From the NCBI GenBank assembly GCA_023264015.1, contig JALQTJ010000002.1, positions 1-64,000 on the forward strand: a DNA stretch of 64,000 nucleotides, given 5' to 3'. The stretch is from Flavobacteriaceae bacterium. GTDB taxonomy: Bacteria; Bacteroidota; Bacteroidia; Flavobacteriales; Flavobacteriaceae. Position numbers and translations under genes: made by a program. Of this stretch, positions 35,649-44,383 are shown piece after piece. The first letter of the stretch is position 1. Each line of letters begins with the position of its first letter. The notes beneath the pieces are model-generated. The model was given only the letters and a program-made list of their open reading frames with translations, searched no databases and was not told the origin of the DNA.

Positions 35649-36865
35649 AAAAGAGACTCTTGCTTTTTTTACTTGTGCTAGGCGCCGCGGGTTACGGCCA
35701 ACAAAAGTCTGCCGCCCAAAAAGAACTTGAAGAGCGCAAAGCGGCCTTAACGCAAGAGATTGCTCAAATCACTGAATGGGTGAAAGAGCAACAGCAAGTT
35801 CGAGGCTCTGTGGTAGACCGCATCCGCATTCTCGATAGAAAACAAAGTGCGCTCGAAAACCTCATCGCCCTTTCAGCGCGTGAGGTTCAGTTTCTGCAGC
35901 GCCAAATAGATCAGAGCAGCAATGAGATTACTTCTTTAGAAGTAGAGTTAAGGCGCTTAAAAGAAGATTACGCCCGTGTAATTCAATCGGCTTACCAAAA
36001 GAAGCTTGAAAAGAACAAGCTGCTTTTCTTGCTCTCGGCCAGCTCGTTTAATGAGGCTCGAAGACGGATGAATTATCTACTGCAATATGCCGAATACCGA
36101 ACTATACAGGCGAAGCGCATAGAGGAAAAGCAGTTAGAGCTTCAAGAAAAAGAAAAGGCACTACAAGCCCAGTTGGCGGCACAGCAAGAAAAGATTGCTG
36201 AGAACCAAAGACAGCGGGATGAATTAGAAGGCGACAAAAGGGTTCAAGAACAATTGGTCGCCGAAACGCGCAAACAAGAACGCAAGTATCGGGCCGAGCT
36301 TGCCTCACGTGAAAAGGAGCGTAAACGCATAGATCAAGAGATCGACAAGCTCATTCGAGAAGCCATCGCTCGTGCCAATCGCGAGAAAGCCAAAGCCAAG
36401 TCAAATGCTAAGGACGCCTTTGTGCTCACCCCAGAGGCCAAGCGAATTGCAGCAAGCTTTGAAGCGAATAAAGGAAGACATCTTTGGCCTGTTGAAAAGG
36501 GCATCAAAAGCATTGGCTACGGCACCTATGCAGATAAATTGTATCCAAGCCTAAAGCATTTTAATAACGGGGTCACTATTGCGACTGCTTCAGGCGCAAA
36601 GGCAAGGGCGATTTTTGAAGGAGAAGTGATGCAAATCATGTCGAATCGCCAAGGCATTAAAGGGGTTTATGTACGCCACGGAGACTATATAACGATGTAC
36701 TACAACCTCGCGGAGGTTTTTGTTTCTGAGGGACAACAATTAGAGGCGAAACAAGAAATAGGAAGGATACATACCGACCAGGTAGACAAGCAAACGACCC
36801 TAAAGTTCTACCTCTACCAAAACACTACCCGACTGAACCCAGAATTGTGGGTGTATCAACTCTAA
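35645..36865 (+). CDS. EnvC-like murein hydrolase activator with degenerate LytM domain
   Basis: A 406-residue exported protein: signal peptide (MKKRLLLFLLVLGAAGYG), a long coiled coil (about residues 20-255) and a C-terminal M23/LytM domain from about residue 275. The LytM metal site is degraded: the HxGxD-like motif reads HFNNGVTIA with no Asp, and the HxH position reads KFYLYQ. This is the EnvC/NlpD pattern, where the domain switches on amidases rather than cutting itself. It overlaps the DUF4292 gene by 4 nt. It probably acts in cell separation. Confidence 0.88.
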   Translation: MKKRLLLFLLVLGAAGYGQQKSAAQKELEERKAALTQEIAQITEWVKEQQQVRGSVVDRIRILDRKQSALENLIALSAREVQFLQRQIDQSSNEITSLEVELRRLKEDYARVIQSAYQKKLEKNKLLFLLSASSFNEARRRMNYLLQYAEYRTIQAKRIEEKQLELQEKEKALQAQLAAQQEKIAENQRQRDELEGDKRVQEQLVAETRKQERKYRAELASREKERKRIDQEIDKLIREAIARANREKAKAKSNAKDAFVLTPEAKRIAASFEANKGRHLWPVEKGIKSIGYGTYADKLYPSLKHFNNGVTIATASGAKARAIFEGEVMQIMSNRQGIKGVYVRHGDYITMYYNLAEVFVSEGQQLEAKQEIGRIHTDQVDKQTTLKFYLYQNTTRLNPELWVYQL

Positions 36866-36872
36866 GCAAGAG

Positions 36873-37382
36873 CTACTCGAATAAGGCCTTTAGTTCATGG
36901 GCCTCTGAAGGCTTCATTTTTCCGGCAAGCACCAGGCTGAGTTGACGTCTTCTTAGCGCCGCATCGTAGCGCTGTTTTTCAATTTCGGTTTCAGGAGCAA
37001 TGGGCGCCACCTCAACGGGCTTCATGGTGTCGTCAACCGCCACAAAAGTGTAGATGGCTTCATTTGCTTTAGTACGCACTCCGCTGATGCGGTCTTCGAG
37101 AAAAACGTCGATAAAGACCTCCATTGAAGTTTTAAAGGTTCTTGAAACGTGAGCCTCAATAGTCACCACACTTCCTACAGGAATTGCGGTATTAAAGGCC
37201 ACGTGGTTCACCGAAGCAGTAACGGCAATGCGGCGACTGTGTCTTCTTGCGGTGATATAAGCCGCTCTGTCCATTCGCGCGAGTAACTCTCCACCGAACA
37301 TGTGGTTCAAGTGATTGGTCTCTGAAGGAAGTACCATGTCTGTTGTAATGGTCCTTGACTCATTCGTGCTTTTGGGTTTCAT
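36873..37382 (-). CDS. Acyl-CoA thioesterase (hotdog fold, YciA/BACH-like)
   Basis: A 169-residue single hotdog-domain protein. The N-terminal motif MVLPSETNHLNHMFGGELLARMDRAAYITARRHS includes the N and D/E positions typical of this acyl-CoA hydrolase group, followed by VASVNHVAFNTAIPVGSVVTIEAHV, normal for the family. It would release free acids from acyl-CoAs in the cytoplasm. It is transcribed with the HU-CCDC81 gene 9 nt upstream, and is convergent with the EnvC-like gene. Confidence 0.88.
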   Translation of the reverse strand: MKPKSTNESRTITTDMVLPSETNHLNHMFGGELLARMDRAAYITARRHSRRIAVTASVNHVAFNTAIPVGSVVTIEAHVSRTFKTSMEVFIDVFLEDRISGVRTKANEAIYTFVAVDDTMKPVEVAPIAPETEIEKQRYDAALRRRQLSLVLAGKMKPSEAHELKALFE

Positions 37383-37391
37383 GAAGAGGGA

Positions 37392-38012
37392 TTATAAATT
37401 CAAAAAAAGATAAGCGACACTAGCGCTCGCTAAAACAAATGCAATCATCGCAGCCGCAAACCATGGATCTGAAGAAGAAACCGTTGTCTTTTCAACGCCC
37501 TTGGCAGGCTTGGGTTTGATTGTTTTTTCTTTTGGCTTAGACGATAACTTTGGCTCTTTTTCAGTCGACACTACTTCTTCTACGACAGGGGCATCAACCT
37601 CAACTGCTGGTCGCTCAACAACAGGTAAACCAAAACTTTCGCGATCTACCCTTAACCCGTCTAAAGGAATAAGACGAACCAGCGTATTTTCTTTGACAAA
37701 GGATCCTAGACCTTCAACTTCAACAGACGCCCCCTTGTTGAGACGCGTCTTCCAGTCAAAAACCACTTGCTGTAGCTCAGCCAATACTTCTTGCGAATCA
37801 CGTTGTTCGCGCTCTGCTATAAATTGAGCCAGCACCGTATCTTGGTTGTTGAGAAGCGCATTGAAAGCCACCCCTCTTTTTGGCGGAAGCAGCTCGTTGT
37901 TCTCGGTTAACTGCACAGGGAGTAACTCTCCTGGCTGAAAGGCACCGAAACCTGGCAAGATTACAAAGTTTCTATGCGCTAAAAGTTCTTGTATGTAAGG
38001 AGCGAGAACCAT
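37392..38012 (-). CDS. HU-CCDC81-type domain protein with C-terminal membrane helix
   Basis: A 206-residue protein. Residues 1-115 resemble the paired HU-like domains of the prokaryotic CCDC81 family (APYIQELLAHRNFVILPGFGAF, then LNKGASVEVEGLGSFVKEN). A Pro/Lys/Val-rich linker follows, then one membrane helix near the end (WFAAAMIAFVLASASVAYLFL). Homologues in Bacteroidota often carry a C-terminal SPOR domain, which is missing here. The role, possibly linking DNA or septal peptidoglycan to the membrane, is unclear. A near-consensus -7 box ends 4 nt before the ATG. Confidence 0.75.
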   Translation of the reverse strand: MVLAPYIQELLAHRNFVILPGFGAFQPGELLPVQLTENNELLPPKRGVAFNALLNNQDTVLAQFIAEREQRDSQEVLAELQQVVFDWKTRLNKGASVEVEGLGSFVKENTLVRLIPLDGLRVDRESFGLPVVERPAVEVDAPVVEEVVSTEKEPKLSSKPKEKTIKPKPAKGVEKTTVSSSDPWFAAAMIAFVLASASVAYLFLNL

Positions 38013-38016
38013 AAAA

Positions 38017-38024
38017 CAAATATC
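38017..38024 (-). promoter_or_regulatory. Near-consensus -7 element of the HU-CCDC81 gene
   Basis: Complement reads GATATTTG (one mismatch to TAnnTTTG), then tttt, then the ATG at 38012. The spacing equals that of the perfect leaderless promoters. Confidence 0.5.
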
Positions 38025-38081
38025 CTAAAAAATAGCGTACCACTTTTGCTTGCACTGCACGAACAATGCATTCGGCCACTG

Positions 38082-38089
38082 TAGGTTTG
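38082..38089 (+). promoter_or_regulatory. -7 element of dprA
   Basis: TAGGTTTG (perfect TAnnTTTG) ends 5 nt before the ATG at 38095. It supports that ATG over longer non-ATG frames. Confidence 0.6.
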
Positions 38090-38094
38090 TTCGC

Positions 38095-39189
38095 ATGACT
38101 GTCACCGATCAAGACACCTATTATTTATTGTCAAGAACCTATGGTATCGGCCCCAAGACTGCACAGGCTTTGTTGGAATATTTCGGAAGCTCAGAGGAGC
38201 TGCTTAGCGCTTCACAAGATGCGCTTAAAGCTATTGGCCAAGGTGCACAAATGAAGCTTTTAGAGTTCTCTAATCTAGAATGGAGAAAGAAGCGAATAGA
38301 AGAGAGAGAAGGCCTCAAAGCAAAAGGGATACGGCTGCTCTACAAAGGACAACCTGATTATCCTAAGCACCTGAATGCGATCTGTGATGCCCCTATGGTA
38401 CTTTATACCACGGGTAAACCAATGAATGCGAGAAAGAAGGTATTGAGCATTGTAGGGACGCGCGCCATGACTTTTTACGGAAAAAAAGTCATTGAAGAGC
38501 TTCTTCATGCGCTTCCCCCTGACCAGGTGATCATTGCGAGTGGGCTGGCCATGGGTGTTGACGGCTTCGCACAAGAACTAGCCGCTCAGTTGGGTTTTGA
38601 AGTGGTAGCCCTAGTCGCTCATGGCTTAGATACCACCTATCCGCGCAAGCATGGTGCACTTCGCAGCCTTATAGAACGTAGTGGCTGTACCTTTTCTGAG
38701 TTTTTCACAGGGGTCCCACCCTTAGCGGGTAACTTTATTTCAAGAAATCGTCTTATCGCAGGCATCGCAGACGCCACCCTGGTAGTTGAATCGGCTCAAT
38801 CGGGCGGTAGCCTTACTACTGCCGACTTTGCCCACGGATACAACAAAGAATTACTCTGTGTACCTGGCCGACTAACCGATCGGTACAGTGCGGGCTGCAA
38901 CAGGCTCTTAGGTACTTTAAAAGCGCAGTGCTATACAGGCCCAGAATCGATTACAGAGGCCTTAGGAATAGCTAAGGTAAAAGACAAGACGAAGAAGAGG
39001 CATGTGGCAGCTTTAGTCACTGCAGACGAGAAAAGACTTTATGCCTTTTTGGTGAAGAACGGCCGATCGTTTCCGAGTAGTATGCTAAAGTTTTCTGGAG
39101 TAGATCGGGCGAAACTCTTTGGTGTATTGGCAAGGCTTACTCTTTCTGGAGCCATCACTCATCACAATGACAATTCTTATGAGGTTTAG
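38095..39189 (+). CDS. dprA: DNA-processing protein DprA
   Basis: A 364-residue DprA/Smf protein that protects incoming single-stranded DNA and loads RecA during natural transformation. A helix-hairpin-helix region (RTYGIGPKTAQALLEYFG) precedes the Rossmann-like core with SIVGTRAMTFYGKKV, ASGLAMGVDGFAQE, AHGLDTTYPRKH, SQSGGSLTTADFAHGYNKELLCVPG and GCNRLL, and a winged-helix C-terminal part. The ATG at 38095 lies 5 nt after a -7 box. recA is only 1.8 kb away. The 3' end overlaps trpS by 4 nt. Confidence 0.95.
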   Translation: MTVTDQDTYYLLSRTYGIGPKTAQALLEYFGSSEELLSASQDALKAIGQGAQMKLLEFSNLEWRKKRIEEREGLKAKGIRLLYKGQPDYPKHLNAICDAPMVLYTTGKPMNARKKVLSIVGTRAMTFYGKKVIEELLHALPPDQVIIASGLAMGVDGFAQELAAQLGFEVVALVAHGLDTTYPRKHGALRSLIERSGCTFSEFFTGVPPLAGNFISRNRLIAGIADATLVVESAQSGGSLTTADFAHGYNKELLCVPGRLTDRYSAGCNRLLGTLKAQCYTGPESITEALGIAKVKDKTKKRHVAALVTADEKRLYAFLVKNGRSFPSSMLKFSGVDRAKLFGVLARLTLSGAITHHNDNSYEV

Positions 39190-40160
39190 GCACGAAGCCC
39201 CACTTGAGTGCGCACCCTCGAAAGTACTTTTTGCGCTTTTTCTCTAGCCTTTTCGGCTCCTTTGAGCAAGTGTGCTTCTAGCTCATCGGTATGCTGCATG
39301 AGGTAATTGAATTCTTCACGGGCTTCGCGATAGGTTTCGAGAATGAGTTCGAGCAGCGCCTTTTTGGCATGACCGTATCCGTAGTTTCCGGCGAGGTAAT
39401 GCGCGCTCATCTCTTCAATTTGTTCTTGAGAGGCCATAAGCTTATACAGAGCAAACGTAGCATCTGTCGAAGGGTCTTTCGGCTCTTCTAGGCTTTTGCT
39501 GTCGCTTAAGATTCCCATGATTTGTTTTTTGAGCACCTTTTCGTCAGCAAAAATATTGATGGTATTGTTCTTGCTCTTACTCATTTTATGACCATCAGTT
39601 CCGGTGACATACATAGTGGCCTCATTGACCTGAGCTTCTGGCAACACAAAGGTTTCTCCGTAAACATTGTGAAAACGCTGAGCTACATCGCGTGTCATTT
39701 CTAGGTGCTGTAACTGGTCTTTACCTACAGGAACGATTTCGGCATCGTAAAGTAAGATATCTGCCGCCATGAGCATTGGGTAGGTAAACAAGCCTGCATT
39801 CACATCCTCGAGGCGGTCTGCTTTGTCTTTGAATGAATGCGCTAGCGTTAGTCTTTGATAAGGAAAAAGGCAATTTAAATACCAAGTAAGCTCAGTGACC
39901 TCTGGCACATCACTTTGACGGTAAAAAACCGATTTCTCTATGTCCAAGCCAAAGGCAAGCCATGCGGCCGCTGTAGCTTGTGTGTTTTCTTTAAGCTGCT
40001 GGGCCTCTTTGATTTGGGTCAACGAATGTAGATCTGCAATAAACAAGTACGAAGCCTCTTCTTGTTGGTTGGCCATTTTGATGGCCGGAATAATTGCGCC
40101 TAGAATATTTCCTAGGTGAGGAACCCCTGTACTTTGTATGCCCGTGAGTATTCGTGCCAT
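39186..40160 (-). CDS. trpS: Tryptophanyl-tRNA synthetase
   Basis: A 324-residue class I synthetase. The HIGH region is TGIQSTGVPHLGNILGAI near the N-terminus, KMSKSKNN is the KMSKS motif, and ADILLYDAEIVPVGKDQLQHLEMTRDVAQRFH is the tryptophan and dimer-interface segment. Length is typical. It is convergent with dprA. On the minus strand, TATCTATG before the gene is a one-mismatch -7 candidate. I see no T-box or leader peptide upstream. Confidence 0.96.
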   Translation of the reverse strand: MARILTGIQSTGVPHLGNILGAIIPAIKMANQQEEASYLFIADLHSLTQIKEAQQLKENTQATAAAWLAFGLDIEKSVFYRQSDVPEVTELTWYLNCLFPYQRLTLAHSFKDKADRLEDVNAGLFTYPMLMAADILLYDAEIVPVGKDQLQHLEMTRDVAQRFHNVYGETFVLPEAQVNEATMYVTGTDGHKMSKSKNNTINIFADEKVLKKQIMGILSDSKSLEEPKDPSTDATFALYKLMASQEQIEEMSAHYLAGNYGYGHAKKALLELILETYREAREEFNYLMQHTDELEAHLLKGAEKAREKAQKVLSRVRTQVGLRA

Positions 40161-40217
40161 AGCCCTTTATTTGCGTACATAGATACAAAAAATTAAAAAG
40201 TTATACTTTCGGTTCCC

Positions 40218-40967
40218 GTGTTAAGATGGATTCAAAATTTAGGGCACTTACTCTACAAAGGGTGGTTTTATCTTGTAACAGCCATTCCGGTATTTGTCTT
40301 TTCTCCCTTATTGTTGATTGGCGTGCTGTCTGAACGCACCTATCCTGTGCTCTATTGGGTGGCGCGATCGATCTGGGCGCCCTTTATTTTGTTCATGATG
40401 GGAACCCCCGTGCGAAAAGTAGACGGGTCGAAAGAGTTGCCAGCATCACCTTTTATCGTGGTGGCCAATCACACCAGTATGCTTGACATTATGCTGCTCT
40501 TGCGGATTTGCAAACGGCCAATTGTCTTTGTGGGCAAAGAAGAACTTGCTCGGATATGGTTTTTTGGATTTTTCTACAAAAGGGCAGCTGTACTGGTAAA
40601 TCGTTCGGACAAAAACAGTCGAAAGCGGGTTTATGAACGCGTGAGAGAAAAGCTCAAATACAACCGCTCAATAGCCATTTATCCAGAGGGGGGCGTGCCT
40701 CACGTTTCGGTAGATATGGATCGTTTTAAAGACGGAGCCTTCTCAATGGCCATTGAACACGAGTTGCCACTGGTTCCAATTGTAAATTTCGACTGCAAGA
40801 AACGCTTGAATTGGGAGCTTTTTGAAGGAGGTCCTGGGATATTGCGCTATACGATTCTAGAAACCATTCCGGCCAAAACGTACAGCCTAGAAGAGCTAGA
40901 AGACTTCAAGCATCATGTTCGAAACACAATGCTTGAAGTGTTAAGAGAAGACGAGACTAGTTGTTGA
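40218..40967 (+). CDS. 1-acyl-sn-glycerol-3-phosphate acyltransferase
   Basis: A 249-residue membrane-bound PlsC-family enzyme that adds the second acyl chain of phosphatidic acid. It has N-terminal hydrophobic helices, the catalytic HX4D motif [15 protein letters not shown], and the substrate motif IYPEGGVPH. The start is a GTG 6 nt after a weak -7-like TACTTTCG; no in-frame ATG lies before the first helix. The 3' end overlaps recA on the other strand by 11 nt. Confidence 0.92.
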   Translation: MLRWIQNLGHLLYKGWFYLVTAIPVFVFSPLLLIGVLSERTYPVLYWVARSIWAPFILFMMGTPVRKVDGSKELPASPFIVVANHTSMLDIMLLLRICKRPIVFVGKEELARIWFFGFFYKRAAVLVNRSDKNSRKRVYERVREKLKYNRSIAIYPEGGVPHVSVDMDRFKDGAFSMAIEHELPLVPIVNFDCKKRLNWELFEGGPGILRYTILETIPAKTYSLEELEDFKHHVRNTMLEVLREDETSC

Positions 40968-41964
40968 TCAGCTTTAAAGCCTCGTAAATTTTTTGCTCGA
41001 TTTCTTCTGCGAGTTCTGGGTTGTCTTGCAGGAGCGCTTTTACTGCATCACGCCCTTGCCCCAATTTAGTGTCGTCGTAGCTAAACCAAGACCCGCTCTT
41101 TTTGACAATTTCGTAGTCTACCCCAAGGTCGATGATCTCACCTAGCCTTGAAACACCTTCACCGTACATGATGTCGAACTCTGCAGTTCTAAACGGAGGC
41201 GCCACTTTGTTCTTTACCACTTTTACCTTGGTACGGTTTCCTTGAACATTACCATCTCCGTCTTTGATTTGTGTTGAGCGACGAATATCGAGGCGAACTG
41301 AAGCGTAAAATTTGAGTGCGTTTCCGCCTGTTGTGGTCTCTGGGTTCCCGAACATCACACCTATCTTTTCACGAAGCTGGTTGATGAAAATGACCGTGCA
41401 GTTGGTCTTGCTGATGGTTGAAGTCAATTTGCGAAGGGCTTGTGACATCAATCGCGCGTGAAGTCCCATTTTAGAGTCACCCATTTCACCTTCGATTTCG
41501 CTTTTTGGTGTAAGCGCTGCCACAGAATCGACAACCACGATATCAATGGCCCCAGAACGAATTAAATTGTCTGCAATCTCTAGTGCTTGTTCTCCGTGAT
41601 CCGGCTGTGAAATAATAAGATTGTCAATGTCCACGCCCAGCTTTGCCGCATAGAAGCGATCGAAAGCGTGCTCTGCGTCTATAAAAGCTGCAATGCCTCC
41701 CGCGCGTTGTGCTTCGGCGATGGCGTGAAGTGTCAGGGTGGTTTTACCCGATGATTCTGGACCGTAGATTTCTATGACCCGTCCTTTAGGGTACCCCTGT
41801 ACGCCGAGTGCTGCATTGAGGCCAATAGATCCTGACGAAATGACTTCGACATCTTCAACGACGCTATCGCCCATTTTCATTACAGAACCCTTCCCGTAGG
41901 TTTTATCTAATTTGTCTAATGTTAGTTGTAGCGCCTTTAATTTGGCCTCTTGTTCTTTACTCAT
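40957..41964 (-). CDS. recA: Recombinase RecA
   Basis: A 335-residue recombinase. Walker A is GPESSGKTT, the MAW-like region [22 protein letters not shown] and the DNA-binding loops [56 protein letters not shown] are near-invariant. I chose the ATG giving [12 protein letters not shown], not the TTG three codons upstream. A perfect -7 box TAATTTTG lies 23 nt upstream. I see no obvious LexA box between recA and trhO, so SOS control is not evident here. Confidence 0.97.
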   Translation of the reverse strand: MSKEQEAKLKALQLTLDKLDKTYGKGSVMKMGDSVVEDVEVISSGSIGLNAALGVQGYPKGRVIEIYGPESSGKTTLTLHAIAEAQRAGGIAAFIDAEHAFDRFYAAKLGVDIDNLIISQPDHGEQALEIADNLIRSGAIDIVVVDSVAALTPKSEIEGEMGDSKMGLHARLMSQALRKLTSTISKTNCTVIFINQLREKIGVMFGNPETTTGGNALKFYASVRLDIRRSTQIKDGDGNVQGNRTKVKVVKNKVAPPFRTAEFDIMYGEGVSRLGEIIDLGVDYEIVKKSGSWFSYDDTKLGQGRDAVKALLQDNPELAEEIEQKIYEALKLINN

Positions 41965-41987
41965 CGCCTTCAATTTTTGGTAGAAAT

Positions 41988-41995
41988 CAAAATTA
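41988..41995 (-). promoter_or_regulatory. -7 element of recA
   Basis: Complement reads TAATTTTG, a perfect TAnnTTTG match, 23 nt before the ATG at 41964. Confidence 0.65.
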
Positions 41996-42046
41996 ACGGT
42001 TTATGGTGCATGAATGTTGCAGGCCAGCTAAATTGTTGAAAAAATG

Positions 42047-42054
42047 TACTTTTG
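42047..42054 (+). promoter_or_regulatory. -7 element of trhO
   Basis: TACTTTTG, a perfect match, 42 nt before the trhO ATG. The recA and trhO promoters share a 132-nt divergent gap. Confidence 0.65.
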
Positions 42055-42096
42055 ACCCTGATTTTGATTCTTTTAACTTAAAACGATTGGTATAGC

Positions 42097-43140
42097 ATGC
42101 AACTGTACAATACGCTAAGTGCAAAAGAACGAGCTGAACTCATCGAGAGTGCCGGAGTTGATCGGTTGACCATCTCGTTCTATACCTATGCACACCTGAA
42201 AAACCCAGAACTGGTTAGAAACCACCTGTTCATCGCCTGGAACGAATTAGACGTTTTAGGCCGAATCTATATTGCCACTGAAGGGGTTAATGCCCAGCTA
42301 TCAGTTCCGGCGCCTAATTTTGAGCGCTTCAAAGCACATTTAGACAGTATTACTTTTTTAAACGGTATTCGCCTTAACATTGCAATTGAACAAGACAACA
42401 TGTCGTTCTTGAAGCTAAAAGTCAAGGTGCGCAAGAAGATTGTTGCTGACGGGTTAGACGATAACGCTTTCGACGTGACCAACAAAGGGGTTCACGTAGA
42501 TGCCGAGCAGTTCAATGCGCTGATTGAAGATCCTGAGACGGTATTGGTTGACATGCGCAATCACTACGAGAGCGAGATTGGACATTTCAAAAATGCGGTC
42601 TGCCCCGACGTTGATACCTTCAGAGACTCTTTAGATCTTATCGAAGAGCAGCTCAAAGAACACAAAGAAGACAAAAAACTAGTGATGTATTGTACGGGAG
42701 GCATCCGCTGCGAAAAAGCGAGCGCCTACTACAAACACAAAGGCTTTAAGCAGGTGTATCAGCTCGAAGGAGGCATCATTGAATACACGCGCCAGGTGCG
42801 GGCTAAAGGGCTTGAAAATAAATTCTTGGGCAAAAACTTCGTTTTTGACGAGAGACGTGCCGAACGCATATCAGATGACATTATTTCTAAATGCCATCAG
42901 TGTGGAGCACCCTGCGACACACACACCAATTGTGCGAACGAAGGGTGTCACCTGCTCTTCATTCAATGCGACAGTTGTGCAGAGGCCATGGAGCATTGCT
43001 GCAGCGAAGAATGCCAAGAGATTATTGCGTTGCCGTACGAAGAACAAAAACGCCTTCGCAGCGGCAAAACAGTGAGCAATAAGATCTTTAAAAAGGGTAG
43101 GTCTGAGAAGCTGAAGTACAAATCAGGTTGTGTGCACTAG
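42097..43140 (+). CDS. trhO: tRNA uridine 34 hydroxylase TrhO (rhodanese-related, YceA family)
   Basis: A 347-residue protein: N-terminal acylphosphatase-like domain (about residues 15-110), central rhodanese domain with the active-site loop YCTGGIRCEKAS (about residue 198), and a C-terminal Cys-rich region (CHQCGAPCDTHTNC, CHLLFIQC, CCSEEC) that looks like a metal site. TrhO hydroxylates U34 of tRNA on the way to cmo5U/mo5U. It stands alone, divergent from recA. Confidence 0.92.
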   Translation: MQLYNTLSAKERAELIESAGVDRLTISFYTYAHLKNPELVRNHLFIAWNELDVLGRIYIATEGVNAQLSVPAPNFERFKAHLDSITFLNGIRLNIAIEQDNMSFLKLKVKVRKKIVADGLDDNAFDVTNKGVHVDAEQFNALIEDPETVLVDMRNHYESEIGHFKNAVCPDVDTFRDSLDLIEEQLKEHKEDKKLVMYCTGGIRCEKASAYYKHKGFKQVYQLEGGIIEYTRQVRAKGLENKFLGKNFVFDERRAERISDDIISKCHQCGAPCDTHTNCANEGCHLLFIQCDSCAEAMEHCCSEECQEIIALPYEEQKRLRSGKTVSNKIFKKGRSEKLKYKSGCVH

Positions 43141-43177
43141 GCCTTTGTTGTAATTTTACCCTATACCCCTATTAATT

Positions 43178-44377
43178 ATGTCGTGTGCTACGTGTGCTTC
43201 TGGGAAAGACGGTAAGGTTAGAGGCTGCAAGAATAACGGCACATGCGGATCTGACGGCTGTAATAAGCTAACGGTTTTCGACTGGCTCGAAAACATGGCT
43301 TTGCCTTCAGGGGCAGAACCCTTCTATTTTGTTGAGGTCCGTTTTAAAAATAGCCGCAAGGAGTTTTTTCACAACGCCGACCAACTCCCCATACTGATGG
43401 GAGACGTAGTTGCGGTTCAAGCTGCCTCAGGTCACGACGTGGGGATTGTGACGCTTACAGGAGAACTGGTTAAGGTTCAAATGAAGCGAAAAGGCGTTAC
43501 TACAGAAGAGGCACAGCAGCTCAAGATTTACAGAAAAGCTACGCAGAAAGACATCGATATTTGGCAAGAGGCTCGGTCGAGAGAGGCCGAGATACAAAAG
43601 CGTGCCCGAGAAATTGCGATTTCACTCAACCTTGAAATGAAAATCAGTGATGTGGAGTTACAGGGTGACGCCTCGAAGGCCACTTTTTACTATACCGCAG
43701 AATCTAGGGTTGACTTCAGACAACTCATCAAAGACATGGCGCGTGCCTTTAATTTGCGCATTGAAATGCGTCAAATTGGATACCGTCAAGAGGCGCAGCG
43801 TCTTGGTGGAATTGGATCTTGTGGACGCGAATTGTGTTGTTCTACCTGGCTTTCAGACTTTAGAGCAGTGAGCACGGCTTCGGCGCGCTATCAGCAATTG
43901 GCATTGAACCCTCAAAAGCTCGCAGGTCAATGCGGAAAGCTAAAGTGTTGTTTGAATTTTGAGCTTGACACCTACCTCGATGCCCTCAAAGATTTTCCGC
44001 CGACCGATTGCAGATTGCAAACCGAGAAAGGAACGGCCTTTTGTCAAAAGGTTGATATTTTCAAAGGAATGCTGTGGTTCACCTATAAAAATGACGCCAC
44101 GAATTGGTTTGCCCTGCATAAGGATCAAGTGAGCGAGATTTTAGCACTGAATAAGAAAGGAACGAAAGTTGAAGGCCTTGAGGGATATGCGATCGCTAAC
44201 CCTGACCAATCTGATGCTTCAAAGGCTGTTGAAACAGCCCCGGTAGAGGATAGCTTGACTCGTTTCGATGCGCCAAAAAAATCAAAGCCTCGTCGCAAAA
44301 AAGGCCCTAGACGACCTAGAGGAGAAGCCAAAGATCAGAAAGGCCAACGCCCTTCTTCCAAACCAAAAAGAAACTAA
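43178..44377 (+). CDS. PSP1 domain protein (RicT/YaaT family)
   Basis: A 399-residue PSP1/RicT protein. A Cys-rich head (MSCATCASGKDGKVRGCKNNGTCGSDGCNKL) comes before the PSP1 core, which has the invariant GGIGSCGRELCC, FLxxF-like and GQCGKLKCCLNFE segments. The tail is Lys/Arg-rich (SKPRRKKGPRRPRGEAKDQK). In Bacillus, RicT is part of an Fe-S complex that acts on RNA processing; here the cysteine set suggests Fe-S binding too. The class A PBP gene follows 6 nt later; gldH, which I recall between the two genes in other flavobacteria, is absent. Confidence 0.88.
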   Translation: MSCATCASGKDGKVRGCKNNGTCGSDGCNKLTVFDWLENMALPSGAEPFYFVEVRFKNSRKEFFHNADQLPILMGDVVAVQAASGHDVGIVTLTGELVKVQMKRKGVTTEEAQQLKIYRKATQKDIDIWQEARSREAEIQKRAREIAISLNLEMKISDVELQGDASKATFYYTAESRVDFRQLIKDMARAFNLRIEMRQIGYRQEAQRLGGIGSCGRELCCSTWLSDFRAVSTASARYQQLALNPQKLAGQCGKLKCCLNFELDTYLDALKDFPPTDCRLQTEKGTAFCQKVDIFKGMLWFTYKNDATNWFALHKDQVSEILALNKKGTKVEGLEGYAIANPDQSDASKAVETAPVEDSLTRFDAPKKSKPRRKKGPRRPRGEAKDQKGQRPSSKPKRN

Positions 44378-44383
44378 GTTTAG

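Noticed and set aside
36306-36311. CACGTG core in the EnvC-like gene as a parS
   Set aside because: Flanks TGCCT and AAAAG miss four fixed positions; the match is chance.
40161-40217. T-box or Trp leader peptide before trpS
   Set aside because: The gap is only 57 nt and shows neither a T-box core nor Trp codons.
41965-42096. LexA-type operator before recA
   Set aside because: No inverted repeat of a known LexA box form is visible in the divergent gap.
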